Shown: one piece after another, positions 9,029-19,470 of the stretch
How positions within the stretch are numbered: position 1 is the stretch's first letter
How the letters are laid out: each line of letters opens with the position of its first letter
DNA from: Arenicellales bacterium
Lineage (GTDB): Bacteria; Pseudomonadota; Gammaproteobacteria; Arenicellales; Poriferihabitantaceae
Length of the DNA: 32,555 nt
NCBI GenBank assembly: GCA_028285825.1
Contig: JAPYNK010000207.1
Location: 1 to 32,555, forward strand
Direction: 5' to 3'
The notes under the pieces: generated by a model
What the model was told of the DNA's origin: nothing
What the model saw: only the letters and a program-made list of their open reading frames with translations
The model's database searches: none
Position numbers and translations under genes: made by a program

Positions 9029-10285
9029 ATGGCAGCAAAACCGAAACGCTACTCTATATTCAGTCTGGCCCGCAATGCCCTCAGCTATCATCAGGGCTGG
9101 CAAAGGGCCTGGCGTGATCCCGACCCAAAATCCGATTATGAGGTCGTGATCGTCGGTGGCGGGGGACATGGCCTGGCCACTGCCTACTACCTTGCCAGGG
9201 AATGCGGAATTCGGGATGTTGCCGTGGTCGAGAAAGGCTGGCTGGGCGGTGGCAATACCGGTCGTAACACTACCATTGTCCGATCCAACTACCTGTGGAA
9301 TGAATCAGCCGGACTCTACGAACACGCCATGAAGCTCTGGGAAGGGATGAGCAGTGATCTGAACTATAACGTAATGTTCTCGCAAAGGGGGTTGCTTCAT
9401 CTGGCCCATTCCGTGCATGACATGCAGGAAATTGGACGACGTGGCAACGCCATCTACCTGAACGGAATCGATTCGGAGTTTGTGACCCCTGAGCAGGTCA
9501 GGGAAATGGTTCCGTTCATCAATCTGGACTGCCGCTATCCCATCCATGGCGCACTTCTTCAAAGGCGCGGCGGCACCGCAAGACATGATGCGGTGGCCTG
9601 GGGCTATGCCAGAGCAGCAGATAATCTGGGTGTCGACATCATTCAGAACTGTGAAGTGACTGGATTTCAGATCGAAGACAACACCATCAGGGGGGTGGAA
9701 ACCACACGCGGCAGGATCGGGGCTGGAAAAGTCGGTTGTGTCGTGGCTGGACACTGCAGTGTTCTTGCCGAGATGGCCGGTTTTCGGCTTCCCGTTGAGT
9801 CGTTTCCGCTTCAGGCGCTGGTCTCGGAACCCGTGAAGCCAATTATCGATTGTGTCGTAATGTCTGGTGCCATTCATGCCTATATCAGCCAATCGGACAA
9901 GGGCGAGCTGGTAATTGGAGCGGGTTCCGATGCTTATGTGTCCTATTCCCAGCATGGTGGCTTTGACACGATCGAGCATACTGTTGGGCCGATTGTTGAA
10001 CTCTATCCCATCTTCTCGAGGCTGAAGATGCTCAGGCAATGGGGCGGAGTCGTCGATGTAACCGTTGACCGTTCGCCTTTGATATCCAAAACTCCGGTCA
10101 ACAACCTGTTTTTCAATTGTGGATGGGGGACCGGCGGATTCAAGGCGACTCCGGGTTCCGGCCATGTTTTTGCCCACTCGATCAAAAACGGAAACATGCA
10201 TCCAATCGCCGAGCCGTTTTCCATAAACAGGTTCAATGCAGGGGCACTGATTGATGAGGGGGCCGCAGCGGCGGTAGCTCACTGA
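9029..10285 (+). CDS. soxB: Sarcosine oxidase, beta subunit
   Basis: 418 residues, the usual size. The N-terminus [18 protein letters not shown] is typical, followed by the dinucleotide-binding motif [18 protein letters not shown] (GGGGHG at 43-48), [20 protein letters not shown], and [20 protein letters not shown]. The last segment's histidine (H186) corresponds to the region carrying the covalently attached FMN in characterised enzymes. The subunit holds FAD and FMN and oxidatively demethylates sarcosine to glycine; the methyl group leaves as 5,10-methylenetetrahydrofolate, or as formaldehyde without folate. AAAGGA at 9015-9020 supports the ATG at 9029. The stop overlaps the soxD start (TGATG), indicating translational coupling. 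Confidence 0.97.
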   Translation: MAAKPKRYSIFSLARNALSYHQGWQRAWRDPDPKSDYEVVIVGGGGHGLATAYYLARECGIRDVAVVEKGWLGGGNTGRNTTIVRSNYLWNESAGLYEHAMKLWEGMSSDLNYNVMFSQRGLLHLAHSVHDMQEIGRRGNAIYLNGIDSEFVTPEQVREMVPFINLDCRYPIHGALLQRRGGTARHDAVAWGYARAADNLGVDIIQNCEVTGFQIEDNTIRGVETTRGRIGAGKVGCVVAGHCSVLAEMAGFRLPVESFPLQALVSEPVKPIIDCVVMSGAIHAYISQSDKGELVIGAGSDAYVSYSQHGGFDTIEHTVGPIVELYPIFSRLKMLRQWGGVVDVTVDRSPLISKTPVNNLFFNCGWGTGGFKATPGSGHVFAHSIKNGNMHPIAEPFSINRFNAGALIDEGAAAAVAH

Positions 10286-10587
10286 TGTTCTTGATCAAGT
10301 GTCCATGGTGCGGTTATCGCGACCAGACTGAATTCTCCGCTCAGGGTGAAGCGCATATTGTACGGCCTGAAGACCCCTATCAGCTGGATGAAGAACAATG
10401 GGGCGATTACCTTTTCTTTCGCAAGAATCCAAAAGGCATTCATCATGAACGCTGGGTTCACAGCCATGGCTGCCGTCGGTGGTTCAACGTGATCCGCGAT
10501 ACCGCGACTGATCACATTCATGCCACTTACCGCCCCGATGAACCGATACCAGAGTTGTCAAGTGAAGAAACAAGTAAACCGGCTTGA
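10285..10587 (+). CDS. soxD: Sarcosine oxidase, delta subunit
   Basis: 100 residues, typical for this small zinc-binding subunit. The zinc ligands expected from the family are all present: C6 and C9 in KCPWCGYR, H59 and C63 in HSHGCRRWFN. The RPEDPYQLDEEQWGDYLFFRKNPKG core is highly conserved. The delta subunit is part of the heterotetramer and binds Zn rather than flavin. It overlaps soxB at TGATG and is overlapped by the soxA start. Confidence 0.97.
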   Translation: MFLIKCPWCGYRDQTEFSAQGEAHIVRPEDPYQLDEEQWGDYLFFRKNPKGIHHERWVHSHGCRRWFNVIRDTATDHIHATYRPDEPIPELSSEETSKPA

Positions 10588-13564
10588 GCATAACGCACGA
10601 CTGAATCGCAGAAAGTCGATCCGCTTCTGGTTCGACAACCGGGTTTATGAGGGCTATGAGGGCGATACACTGGCTTCAGCACTATTGGCCAATGACGTCC
10701 ATCTGGTTGGCCGGAGTTTCAAATACCATCGCCCTCGGGGCATATATACCGCAGGTTCCGAGGAGCCCAATGCTCTGGTGCAACTGGAGGAGAAAGCTTA
10801 TACCGAACCCAACCGCAGGGCCACCGAAGTCGAACTGTACGAGGGACTGATAGCCCATTCCCAGAATTGCTGGCCATCGCGCAGATTTGACCTCGGTGCG
10901 GTGAATTCCTGGTTCTCGCGCATCCTGCCCGCCGGCTTCTACTACAAGACTTTTATGTGGCCGGCCTCATTCTGGATGACCTATGAGAAATACATCCGAA
11001 AAGCCGCAGGACTTGGGCATTCGCCAACCGAACCCGATCCTCATTTTTACGACAAGACCTATACTCATTGCGATGTTCTGGTGATCGGTGGAGGCCCTGC
11101 AGGCATTGAAGCGGCAATTGCCGCTGGTCAAACCGGATGTCGAGTGATTCTGGCAGACGAAAAATCCGAATTCGGCGGGATGTTGCTCAGCGAAAACATC
11201 CTGATCAATGGCATGCCATGCCATGACTGGGTTGACAATAGGATTGACAGGCTGAAAGCCATGTCGAATGTTGTTTTGCTCAACCGAACTACCGTGACCG
11301 GATACTATGACTATAACTTTTTGGTGGCCAATCAGCGAGTGAGTGAACACCTGGGACCTCGGATTTCAGTCAACTCTCCCAAGGAACGATTGTGGAAGAT
11401 CCGAACCAAGCAGGTAGTCATGGCCACCGGTGCCATCGAACGACCGCTGGTTTTCGCCGATAATGACCGTCCGGGAATCATGCTGGCAAGTGCGATACGC
11501 AGCTATATCAACCGTTATTCAACACTTCCGGGCAAGAACTGCGTTATTCTGACCAACAACGATTCAGCCTATCACGCTGCCCTGGATATTGCGGACGAAG
11601 GCGGACAAGTAGGCATTATCGATATCCGAACCAACCCCAATGGCGCCATGGTCGAATCTGCAGTCAGTCGTGGAATCTGGATCCTCGCGAATAACGCGAT
11701 TACCGGTGTTGGATATTCAAGAGGGCGACTTCGCTATATCGAGGCGATGGAGTTGTCGGACGATGGACTGAAAGTCGTTGGAACAAAGCAGAGGATGCTC
11801 TGCGATCTGGTTGGGGTATCCGGTGGCTGGAATCCGACCGTTCATTTATTCAGCCAGTCCAAGGGAAAGCTCAGGTTTGACGAGAACCATCACTGCTTTT
11901 TGGCTGATCAGCCATCGCCAAACAATCCTGCGGTTCTGGCCGGCTCTTGTCGGGCAACCTGGTTTCCGAAAGAATGCATGCGGGAAGGGCATGAAGCCGG
12001 TTGCGAAGCCGCAAAGTGTGCCGGGTTCGATGCGTTCCCGGAAACCGATGAAATCAAAACCGTTCAACTGGAGTATGCACCTCAGAGACCACTCTGGATC
12101 CTGCCGGGCAGTCATCCAATCGGCCAAGGCAGGACGAAGCATTTTCATGAACTGCATAACGATGCAACCATTGGCGACATTCAGCTTGCGGTTAGAGAAG
12201 GCTATGAATCGGTTGAACATCTCAAGCGGTACACCACGACCGGCATGGGCACTGACCAGGGCAAGACCTCAAATCTGAACGCACTGGCCGCCCTGTCCGA
12301 AATAAGAAGCTTGCCCATTCCCGATCTTGGCGTTACGACATTCAGGCCGCCCTACACACCCCTGACCATGGGATCGATTGTTGGACATGATTGTGGCGAG
12401 CTGTTTCTTCAAATACGCAAAACTCCCATGCATCCCTGGCATGATCAGGCCCATGCCGTTTACGAGGATGTTGGAGACTGGAAACGGCCGAGATATTTTC
12501 CGCTGGGCAATGAGACCATGCATGCTGCGGTTCAGCGCGAATGCCGCCAGGTTCGCCAGAGCGGCGGCTTGCTCGATGCTTCGACCCTTGGCAAGATTGA
12601 CCTGCAGGGCAGGGACACGAGAAGACTGCTGAACATGCTGTATACCAATGCCTGGGACAAGCTTCAAATTGGTCGATGTCGATATGGCCTGATGCTGAAT
12701 GAGCATGGCATGGTTTTTGATGATGGGGTGACAACCCGAATTGGAGAAGACCATTATCATATGACCACAACCACCGGTGGAGCTGCTCGCGTCATGAGCT
12801 GGATTGAGGAATGGCTGCAAACCGAATGGCCTGAACTGGAGGTCTATGCAACGAGTGTTACCGAACAGTGGGCAGTCGCTTCCTTGAACGGACCCAATGC
12901 AGCAGCAGTACTGCAGGAGTTAACCGATATCCCGCTTGACGAGGAATCCTTTCCGTTCATGTCCATGCGTGAAGGCAAGGTCGCAGGCATTCCTGCGCGG
13001 GTATTTCGAATCAGCTTTACCGGTGAATTGTCATATGAGATCAATGTTCCGGCACGGCATGGTCTTGTACTATGGGAGCAATTGACAGAAACCGGACGCA
13101 AGTACGACATTTGTCCATATGGAACAGAATCAATGCATGTGCTTCGCGCCGAAAAGGGTTTCATCATTGTCGGGCAGGATACGGATGGAACGGTAACCCC
13201 AATGGACCTCGGCATGGGCTGGCTTGTTTCCCGGAAAAAACAGGATTTTCTGGGAAAACGCTCTTTTGATCGAACCGACACATCGCGCTCAGGCCGAAAG
13301 CAACTTGTTGGACTGTTGACCGAAAATCCCGAATTCGTCCTTCCAGAAGGCGCTCATGTCGTCTCTGAACTAAAGGCCAGCCCTCCAATGGATATGCTGG
13401 GGCATATTACCTCAAGCTATATGAGTCCGAATGTCGGACGCTCCATCGCCATGGCCTTACTCAAGGATGGATTCAATCTGAAAGGGCAAACGCTGGATGT
13501 TCCGCTCATGAATGGAACCAGTCAGCGCGTGAACGTAACTGACCCCTCATTCCTGACCGACTGA
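10562..13564 (+). CDS. soxA: Sarcosine oxidase, alpha subunit
   Basis: About 1,000 residues. In order: a 2Fe-2S-ferredoxin-like N-terminal region with GYEGDTLASALLANDVHLVGRSFKYHRPRG and AGSEEPNALV; an FAD/NAD-binding region with VLVIGGGPAGIEAAIAAGQTG and ATGAIERPLVF; and a C-terminal GcvT-like folate-binding domain from about FRPPYTPLTMG, containing GTESMHVLRAEKGF. The alpha subunit binds NAD+ and tetrahydrofolate and traps the methyl group as 5,10-methylene-THF. The start is chosen as GTG at 10562 (MKKQVNRLEHNARLNRRK), which places the N-terminus as in other SoxA proteins. In-frame ATGs at 10538 and 10520 would add 8 or 14 residues. No start has a strong Shine-Dalgarno, consistent with coupling to soxD, which it overlaps by 26 nt. 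Confidence 0.96.
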   Translation: MKKQVNRLEHNARLNRRKSIRFWFDNRVYEGYEGDTLASALLANDVHLVGRSFKYHRPRGIYTAGSEEPNALVQLEEKAYTEPNRRATEVELYEGLIAHSQNCWPSRRFDLGAVNSWFSRILPAGFYYKTFMWPASFWMTYEKYIRKAAGLGHSPTEPDPHFYDKTYTHCDVLVIGGGPAGIEAAIAAGQTGCRVILADEKSEFGGMLLSENILINGMPCHDWVDNRIDRLKAMSNVVLLNRTTVTGYYDYNFLVANQRVSEHLGPRISVNSPKERLWKIRTKQVVMATGAIERPLVFADNDRPGIMLASAIRSYINRYSTLPGKNCVILTNNDSAYHAALDIADEGGQVGIIDIRTNPNGAMVESAVSRGIWILANNAITGVGYSRGRLRYIEAMELSDDGLKVVGTKQRMLCDLVGVSGGWNPTVHLFSQSKGKLRFDENHHCFLADQPSPNNPAVLAGSCRATWFPKECMREGHEAGCEAAKCAGFDAFPETDEIKTVQLEYAPQRPLWILPGSHPIGQGRTKHFHELHNDATIGDIQLAVREGYESVEHLKRYTTTGMGTDQGKTSNLNALAALSEIRSLPIPDLGVTTFRPPYTPLTMGSIVGHDCGELFLQIRKTPMHPWHDQAHAVYEDVGDWKRPRYFPLGNETMHAAVQRECRQVRQSGGLLDASTLGKIDLQGRDTRRLLNMLYTNAWDKLQIGRCRYGLMLNEHGMVFDDGVTTRIGEDHYHMTTTTGGAARVMSWIEEWLQTEWPELEVYATSVTEQWAVASLNGPNAAAVLQELTDIPLDEESFPFMSMREGKVAGIPARVFRISFTGELSYEINVPARHGLVLWEQLTETGRKYDICPYGTESMHVLRAEKGFIIVGQDTDGTVTPMDLGMGWLVSRKKQDFLGKRSFDRTDTSRSGRKQLVGLLTENPEFVLPEGAHVVSELKASPPMDMLGHITSSYMSPNVGRSIAMALLKDGFNLKGQTLDVPLMNGTSQRVNVTDPSFLTD

Positions 13565-13582
13565 TCGCGAATTGTTGAAATC

Positions 13583-14134
13583 ATGACAACTTCTCCACTT
13601 TGGGACCGTGCTCCAGTCAGCGGCAAAAATACCTTGTCCGAGCAATCGCTCTGCGGAAAAATCAATATTCGCGGCTCTGCCAACAATGGACGTTTCTTGA
13701 AGCCGGCTGAGCAGATTTTTGGACTGGGTCTGCCGCTTGAGCCGAATACACTTGCCCGATCAGGCAGTTCAACCTGCTACTGGCTCGGACCTGACGAGTG
13801 GCTACTGCATTGCCCAATTGAAGAAACGAGCTCCCTGATTGAATCCGGCCGTTCAAGACTCTCCGGGATTCATCATGCTCTGGTTGATGTCTCGGACTAT
13901 TATACGGTACTTAGGCTGGAAGGTCCCGATTCGGAAGTTCTGCTTGCCAAGGCCTGCCCTCTTGACCTCCACCACACCCTGTTTCCAGCTGAAACTTGTG
14001 CCCAGACCCGTTTCGGAAATGCAAGTATCCTGCTGGACCGCAGGGGTAAAGCTCCCTTTTTTGACATTCAGGTAAGATGGAGTTATGCCGAATACGTCTG
14101 GAATTATCTTGTCCGTGCCATGAAGGCGCTTTGA
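13583..14134 (+). CDS. soxG: Sarcosine oxidase, gamma subunit
   Basis: 183 residues, last gene of the soxBDAG set, 18 nt after soxA. Recognisable features include KINIRG, the CYWLGPDEWLLHCP motif, DVSDYYTVLRLEGP and the C-terminal FDIQVRWSYAEYVWNYL. The gamma subunit resembles part of the GcvT fold and completes the heterotetramer. It converges on the small membrane protein gene; no strong terminator was seen in the 42-nt gap. Confidence 0.95.
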   Translation: MTTSPLWDRAPVSGKNTLSEQSLCGKINIRGSANNGRFLKPAEQIFGLGLPLEPNTLARSGSSTCYWLGPDEWLLHCPIEETSSLIESGRSRLSGIHHALVDVSDYYTVLRLEGPDSEVLLAKACPLDLHHTLFPAETCAQTRFGNASILLDRRGKAPFFDIQVRWSYAEYVWNYLVRAMKAL

Positions 14135-14176
14135 AATTCACCCTTGAGCTCAGTTCAGGCAGGTTCAGAAAGCTGC

Positions 14177-14434
14177 TTACAAGTGTCTGGCCCGCACTAG
14201 ACCATCCCGTTTCTTTTTTTTCTCTATCTGGTGAACGGAATCTTCATCAACCGGGGAAATGCGATAATTGCCCTCAAGCAGCATTTTCGACTGTTCCCTC
14301 GACTTCATGACTCGGTATTCAATCCTTTCCTCTGCTGTCAATCCGCTTCTGCCCCAGAACATCCAGCCAGAAAACACCCCAACAGCAAAAGCGAGGAGTA
14401 TCCAGAACCAGATTTCGAGCATTACATAAATCAT
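14177..14434 (-). CDS. Small single-pass membrane protein of unknown function
   Basis: 85 residues. An N-terminal hydrophobic stretch LEIWFWILLAFAVGVFSGWM (about residues 6-25) should span the membrane, and the remainder is charged and hydrophilic with a lysine-rich segment QIEKKKKRD near the end. Two possible starts (M1 and M5) change little. It starts 9 nt after the helicase stop on the same strand, so it is probably the second gene of that transcription unit. No family is recognised, and nothing in it suggests a nuclease or toxin. Support comes from the tight spacing and the plausible membrane segment. Confidence 0.6.
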   Translation of the reverse strand: MIYVMLEIWFWILLAFAVGVFSGWMFWGRSGLTAEERIEYRVMKSREQSKMLLEGNYRISPVDEDSVHQIEKKKKRDGLVRARHL

Positions 14435-14443
14435 GACTCTATT

Positions 14444-17400
14444 TTACATTGGGAGCTCGACATCTTTTTGTATCGCATGCAATGAATTTGATGCCCTTTT
14501 CGCTCTCCGGACATAGCTTGAAGCCTCTTTTGATACCTGAATTCTCGATTCGGGATCGAGTTCATCCAGCCATTCGATTTCACCATTGACATGTTGTGCA
14601 ACTGGCCTGCCATCCAGAAAAAGGAGTCTCGCCTTGCGATTCATGGGTATTCGGTCCATGGGAATCACGATACCGGTCAAGTTAAGCGGATCACAGGTAT
14701 TGACTGAATGTACCTGGCGGGTCTGGTTCGAGCCACAGCGCTTCAAGAGACCCGATGCATCAACAAGCGCAAATTGCTCTCCCGCAAATCCGCTTACAAA
14801 CCTTCCCCCCTGGATTTCTCCTCTGGCTTCCATGCGTCTCAAAATATACAGCAAATCCCGCCATGGGGGGCAGGATGATTCCTGATCGAGAAGCCGCCGA
14901 AACACCACGCCGTATCTTCTCAGCAGGCATTTTGCGATATATTCAACACTGTCCCAGCGAGTTTCTGACTGAGACATGCCGCGCTCAGGCGCATCGCTTT
15001 CCTGATTGGGCCTGTTCAGCAGGGACCAGCGTCCTGCCCCATCGTCTCGCGGATTCACCGACCACCTTCCGCGTTTACGTCTTTGCAATGGGGTTTTTCC
15101 ATACAGGCCACGCATGCCTTCAAAATTGTCATTGACTGCGAGTCCTGAACCAACCAGCTCAGACAGTCCATTTCTGACTTCGCTGGCCACCCATCCGCCC
15201 TGATTGACCAGGTCCTCAAAAAACTGGGCACCCCGACCCTTCAGCAATTCCATTAATCGACGGGCTTGCCAGGACAGTTCCTCCATGTCGTATGAGATCG
15301 ATCTTGAGTGAGCAAGCCAGTGCCCGAGTGCGCGGCGCGGCACAAATGCTACGGGTGATTGACGGTTGGAGTTCCTGAACCGACCATTATCGGGCATGTT
15401 CAGGCGAGACCAAACAATCCGCCCAGTACTGCACAGCATATCCAGTGTTTGAGGGGTATAGCAGTCAAGCCGATCAGGTAGAATCGCTTCTTCCCAGACT
15501 GCAGCTGGCAGTTCAATGCCCTCAAGTTGTGCCAGAACTTCCGCCAGATCCTCCGGCTCTGATCTCAGATGCCTGGCTTCGTTACTTATCCCCTGCCATT
15601 CGAAAAGAAATTTCATGAAGGCATTCACTGAAACGGAGGCTATGCGTTTCCGTCTTGACTTTACTGAACGTTGCCGAATCCGCCACAAGAGCCTGCGTTC
15701 ACACCATTGATCCACATCATGGGGATATTGTCCCGAGCGATCAAATATCCCGCGCATGGCAAACCCGCTCTGCTCAAGAGCGGACAATGAGCGGGTTACA
15801 TCTTCCACAGAAATTCCGAGAAATGCGGCCAGCTCCAGTTCATTGGTCGGCCCGATACCCTGCATGCGTAATTTCAGCAATTCTTCAATTGCCTGATCCC
15901 GACCAGTCTCCCGTGTCTCTCCAGCAGTCTTGATTGATGGCGATTTTTCAAGTTTGGGATGAATCTGCTCCCAATATGCAAGCCGTTCAGCCGCTACCCA
16001 TACCCGAGACTTTTCGATTTTGATCTGACACGCCCGACCGGTCTTGGCCAGACCATTCAACAGTCCAGTCCAGAAGCAGGTTTCAGCTTCCTCATTCATG
16101 ACACCTCCCAGAACCAGCAAAGCGTCATGGCATTCGTCCATATTTTCGGCGCAAGGCCATGCTTCCTCCCGAATCTCGCGAACGACACATTCATCAAGAT
16201 CTCCTAATGCTGCCGCATCTTGAAGGGTGTTCAAAGCCTGGCTGCGAACCAGTCGGGTGCGCCGTTCTTCCGCCGGCGTATCATCCAGAAATGCGTAATT
16301 CCGAGCCGATAGAATTTCCTCGGCAAGCGGCGATGGTGCTGCCAGGTCCTTGCAGATCAGGTTCAGGGTTCCATTCTCCAGTCGCTCAAGGACTTTTTTG
16401 AGACCGGGCATATCCATGAAGTCGTGCAGACAGTCATACATAGTCTGACGAATCAGGGGATGGTCGGGAATCTCCCGCTTGCCGGATATATTTTCGGCGC
16501 AAGCAAGGTGATCGGGAAACACTAGAGAAGCAAGATCTTCTGCATTACTGCGCTGGAACTGCGGGGGTGTCCTGGATCCACCTGAAAACCGCTTGACGGC
16601 CAGGGCAATTGATGCATTCCATCGCCAACGGGTCGCAAAGAACGGCGTATCCAGAATGGCCTGGCTCAAGACATCGGCAATGTTTTCGGATGAGAGATAC
16701 CGAACGGGCTCGTCGATTGGAAAACTGTGGGTTGGACCAAGAGAGAGAATGATGGCATCCTCAAGTGCGGCAGCCTGAAGTTCAAAATTGAACTTGCGAC
16801 AGAACCGTTTGCGAAGTGCGAGTCCCCATGCACGATTGATGCGAATCCCGAAAGATGAATGGATTACCAAATGCTGGTCACCCGCCTCATCGAAAAACCT
16901 TTCAAAGATCACCGTATTGTCATCCGGCAATGCACCAAGGGATCCCTTGGCAGTTGCGAGATAGTGAACCAATTGCGAGCAAACGCCATTTTCCAGAGCG
17001 TACTGTTGTGAGACATGCTGTATGGCCTCGGAAAGTCCATTGGTCAGCAGATCGCCAACCAGTGTTCTTACCCTGCAAACCGAATTGCTGACAACATCGG
17101 TTCTGCCCGGTGCTTCACCGAACCAAAAGGGAATTGTCGGTGGCTGTCCCCTGGCATCCCGGACATGCACCTTTCCTGATTCAACTCTTTCTATGCGATA
17201 CGATGCATTGCCGAGTTGAAAAATGTCTCCGGCCATCGACTCGAATGAAAAATCTTCGTTTAATGATCCAATCACGAGGTTTTCGGGAAGCAGAACGACA
17301 TCGTAATCAAACAGGTCCGGAATGGTTCCTCCATTGGTAATTGCAGTCAGTGCGGCTGACTTACGCGGTCGGATTTGGCCATTTACTGCATCCAGATGGA

Positions 17401-18808
17401 GGTATGCCGAATGTCTGCCACGTCGTCCTGCAAAACCCTCGGACAGCATTCGAATGACTTCATCGAATTCCTCATACTCAAGTGCTTCAAAAGGCGCAGC
17501 TCTGACCAGCATCCGGAATAGATCATCGAGACTCTTTTCTCCGGCCGATATTTCAGCAACGACCTGCTGTGCCAGTACATCAAGCGGTTTTGGATACATT
17601 GACAGGTGATCCAACTCGCCCTGATTGACGCAATCGATTAATCCAATGCATTCGACCAGATCGTCTCGAGAAATTGGAAACAATCGCCCCTTTGGCTTGT
17701 GGCCCAGACTATGTCCAGAACGTCCAACCCGTTGCAGCAGATTTGATACCGCACGGGGGGATCCAATCTGGCAGACCAAATCTATATCACCGATATCGAT
17801 GCCCAGCTCAAGTGAGGCCGTAGCAACGATTGCTTTCAGTACTCCGGATTTGAGTTGCTGTTCAGCCATGAGCCTATGCTCCTTGGCCAGACTGCCGTGG
17901 TGAGATGTAACCGCATCATCACCGATTCGCTCGCCAAGCGCCTTGGCTACTCTCTCGGCAAGTCTTCGGGTATTTACAAAGATCAGGGTTGTGGTGTGCT
18001 GATTGATCAAATCCTCAAGCATCGAGTAGACTTCTTCCCATGCCTCGGCTGACATCACCGCGGAGAGCGGGATGCCAGGCACACAAATCAGCATATCACG
18101 ATCGCGCTGATGCCCGCAGTCGATAATTTGGCATGAGGTATTTTCACGGTTGCCGACAAGAAATTCTGCAGCCAGCCCTATTGGACGTTGAGTGGCTGTC
18201 AAGCCAATCCTGAGCAGTGGTTTGTCGCACAAACATTCAAGGCGCTCAACGGAGATGCTGAGGTGTGCACCACGTTTGGAGCCAACCATGGTGTGGATTT
18301 CATCAATGATCAGGGTCCCGGCACTTGAGAGCATTTGCCGACCAGATTTAGAGGTGAGCAGGATATAAAGCGATTCAGGTGTGGTAACCAGAATATGAGG
18401 TGGGGCCTTGATCATTTTCGCCCGCTCCCCTGAAGTCGTATCCCCGGTTCTCACTGCGGCATTTATCGCAGGCAGCATGAAATCTTCATGCTGATTCAGC
18501 TCTTTCAGCTTTGCCTCGATTCCATATAGTGGCGTCTGCAAATTACGCTGAATATCATTTGAAAGCGACTTCAATGGCGAGATGTATACCACGCTGGTCT
18601 GCGACAGCAGTATTCCCTGCTCAGACTGGCGAACAAGACCGTCAATAGCAACCATGAAAGCAGCAAGTGTCTTACCCGAACCGGTTGGAGCAGAGACCAG
18701 AGTATGTCCACCGGCAGCGATAGCCTGCCATGCATCCAGCTGCGTTTGGGTGGGTCTCGGGAAGGATTGCTTGAACCAGGCTTCTACTGCAGGATGAAAA
18801 TCACTCAT
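14444..18808 (-). CDS. lhr: Lhr-type large DEAD/DEAH-box helicase-related protein
   Basis: 1,454 residues, near the size of E. coli Lhr (about 1,540). Helicase motifs: Q-motif region FPRPTQTQLDAW, Walker A SAPTGSGKT (39-47), DEIH box (169-172), GLTAT (202-206), then IVATASLELGIDIGDIDLVCQIGSP and QRVGRSGH (359-366). The PRAVSNLLQRVGRSGH context and the following winged-helix/Lhr core region are characteristic. The long C-terminal half is less conserved and includes RRLLDQESSCPPWRDLLYIL and the GERIQGGRFVSGFAGEQFAL-type segment (here ARGEIQGGRFVSGFAG). Lhr proteins are 3'-to-5' ATP-dependent DNA/RNA:DNA translocases linked to DNA repair. Reads as intact with no sign of the internal losses seen in purL and coaBC. 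Followed 9 nt later by the small membrane protein. Confidence 0.95.
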   Translation of the reverse strand: MSDFHPAVEAWFKQSFPRPTQTQLDAWQAIAAGGHTLVSAPTGSGKTLAAFMVAIDGLVRQSEQGILLSQTSVVYISPLKSLSNDIQRNLQTPLYGIEAKLKELNQHEDFMLPAINAAVRTGDTTSGERAKMIKAPPHILVTTPESLYILLTSKSGRQMLSSAGTLIIDEIHTMVGSKRGAHLSISVERLECLCDKPLLRIGLTATQRPIGLAAEFLVGNRENTSCQIIDCGHQRDRDMLICVPGIPLSAVMSAEAWEEVYSMLEDLINQHTTTLIFVNTRRLAERVAKALGERIGDDAVTSHHGSLAKEHRLMAEQQLKSGVLKAIVATASLELGIDIGDIDLVCQIGSPRAVSNLLQRVGRSGHSLGHKPKGRLFPISRDDLVECIGLIDCVNQGELDHLSMYPKPLDVLAQQVVAEISAGEKSLDDLFRMLVRAAPFEALEYEEFDEVIRMLSEGFAGRRGRHSAYLHLDAVNGQIRPRKSAALTAITNGGTIPDLFDYDVVLLPENLVIGSLNEDFSFESMAGDIFQLGNASYRIERVESGKVHVRDARGQPPTIPFWFGEAPGRTDVVSNSVCRVRTLVGDLLTNGLSEAIQHVSQQYALENGVCSQLVHYLATAKGSLGALPDDNTVIFERFFDEAGDQHLVIHSSFGIRINRAWGLALRKRFCRKFNFELQAAALEDAIILSLGPTHSFPIDEPVRYLSSENIADVLSQAILDTPFFATRWRWNASIALAVKRFSGGSRTPPQFQRSNAEDLASLVFPDHLACAENISGKREIPDHPLIRQTMYDCLHDFMDMPGLKKVLERLENGTLNLICKDLAAPSPLAEEILSARNYAFLDDTPAEERRTRLVRSQALNTLQDAAALGDLDECVVREIREEAWPCAENMDECHDALLVLGGVMNEEAETCFWTGLLNGLAKTGRACQIKIEKSRVWVAAERLAYWEQIHPKLEKSPSIKTAGETRETGRDQAIEELLKLRMQGIGPTNELELAAFLGISVEDVTRSLSALEQSGFAMRGIFDRSGQYPHDVDQWCERRLLWRIRQRSVKSRRKRIASVSVNAFMKFLFEWQGISNEARHLRSEPEDLAEVLAQLEGIELPAAVWEEAILPDRLDCYTPQTLDMLCSTGRIVWSRLNMPDNGRFRNSNRQSPVAFVPRRALGHWLAHSRSISYDMEELSWQARRLMELLKGRGAQFFEDLVNQGGWVASEVRNGLSELVGSGLAVNDNFEGMRGLYGKTPLQRRKRGRWSVNPRDDGAGRWSLLNRPNQESDAPERGMSQSETRWDSVEYIAKCLLRRYGVVFRRLLDQESSCPPWRDLLYILRRMEARGEIQGGRFVSGFAGEQFALVDASGLLKRCGSNQTRQVHSVNTCDPLNLTGIVIPMDRIPMNRKARLLFLDGRPVAQHVNGEIEWLDELDPESRIQVSKEASSYVRRAKRASNSLHAIQKDVELPM

Positions 18809-19409
18809 GGCTCAATCAGCTTGACCGTCCATTTTATCCCATCTACCCAACAGGTCATTTGGGAATTCAAAAATGAATCTGGCTATCTGGCTAATCCTCA
18901 ATAAAACCGAATATCCCATGAGGCTTAATAGTTTATTTTGATGATTGTATTGCTGTTTCATCAAACTCTCAAGAGTTCGTCCATCTGTTTTTTTGCCGGA
19001 CTGCTTCAGAAATCAATTACCGGTGAAGTATCAAGGATATGCTGGTACCTCAATGGAACTTTGAAATGGTTGCCACTTTTTTTACCTTCTCTTTACCGGG
19101 CGTAATTCCCTCCATTGATTCAACAGTTGCATATTTCGTGCCTGAATGCTTTGAGCATGCCTTTAACCGGGTTTGACGCCATTTCTGAATTGCGCACGAG
19201 AGCCCATTTCTTCCGAAAACCTCTTCAGGATATCGTATCCCCCGGAAAGGCTTGTACCACTGCAAAACATGGACACAATCACATCAGTGTAAGTACTTGG
19301 CAATAATCAGTACTTCTACAACTGCAAAAAACCACAATATTGTCTCATGAAGAGATATGCACATAACCGAACACCAGAGCCTTATTATGTGGTGAACCCG
19401 CACACAGGC

Positions 19410-19420
19410 TTGGATATAAT
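19410..19420 (+). promoter_or_regulatory. Putative -10 region for tmm
   Basis: TTGGATATAAT, with TATAAT at 19415-19420, 84 nt upstream of the tmm ATG. There is no convincing -35 hexamer at the proper distance, so activation by a regulator would be needed (inference). The same 11-mer precedes cobO. Confidence 0.4.
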
Positions 19421-19450
19421 TGAAATCATGACAATCGCAGTTTCAAAAGT

Positions 19451-19470
19451 TCCGGACGAGCCGGATTTTT
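19451..19470 (+). terminator. Short GC hairpin with T-run in the tmm leader
   Basis: TCCGG - ACGAG - CCGGA followed directly by five T residues. The stem is only five pairs but can be extended through one mismatch with upstream A residues pairing the T-run. It lies between the putative tmm promoter and its ribosome site, so it could act as an attenuator, or simply end read-through transcription. Confidence 0.4.

Noticed and set aside
9305-10282. 325-residue minus-strand frame opposite soxB
   Set aside because: Antisense shadow of soxB; composition reflects the codon bias of the real gene.
19050-19265. 71-residue minus-strand frame upstream of tmm
   Set aside because: No ribosome site, no recognised family, and no neighbour on the same strand close enough for an operon.
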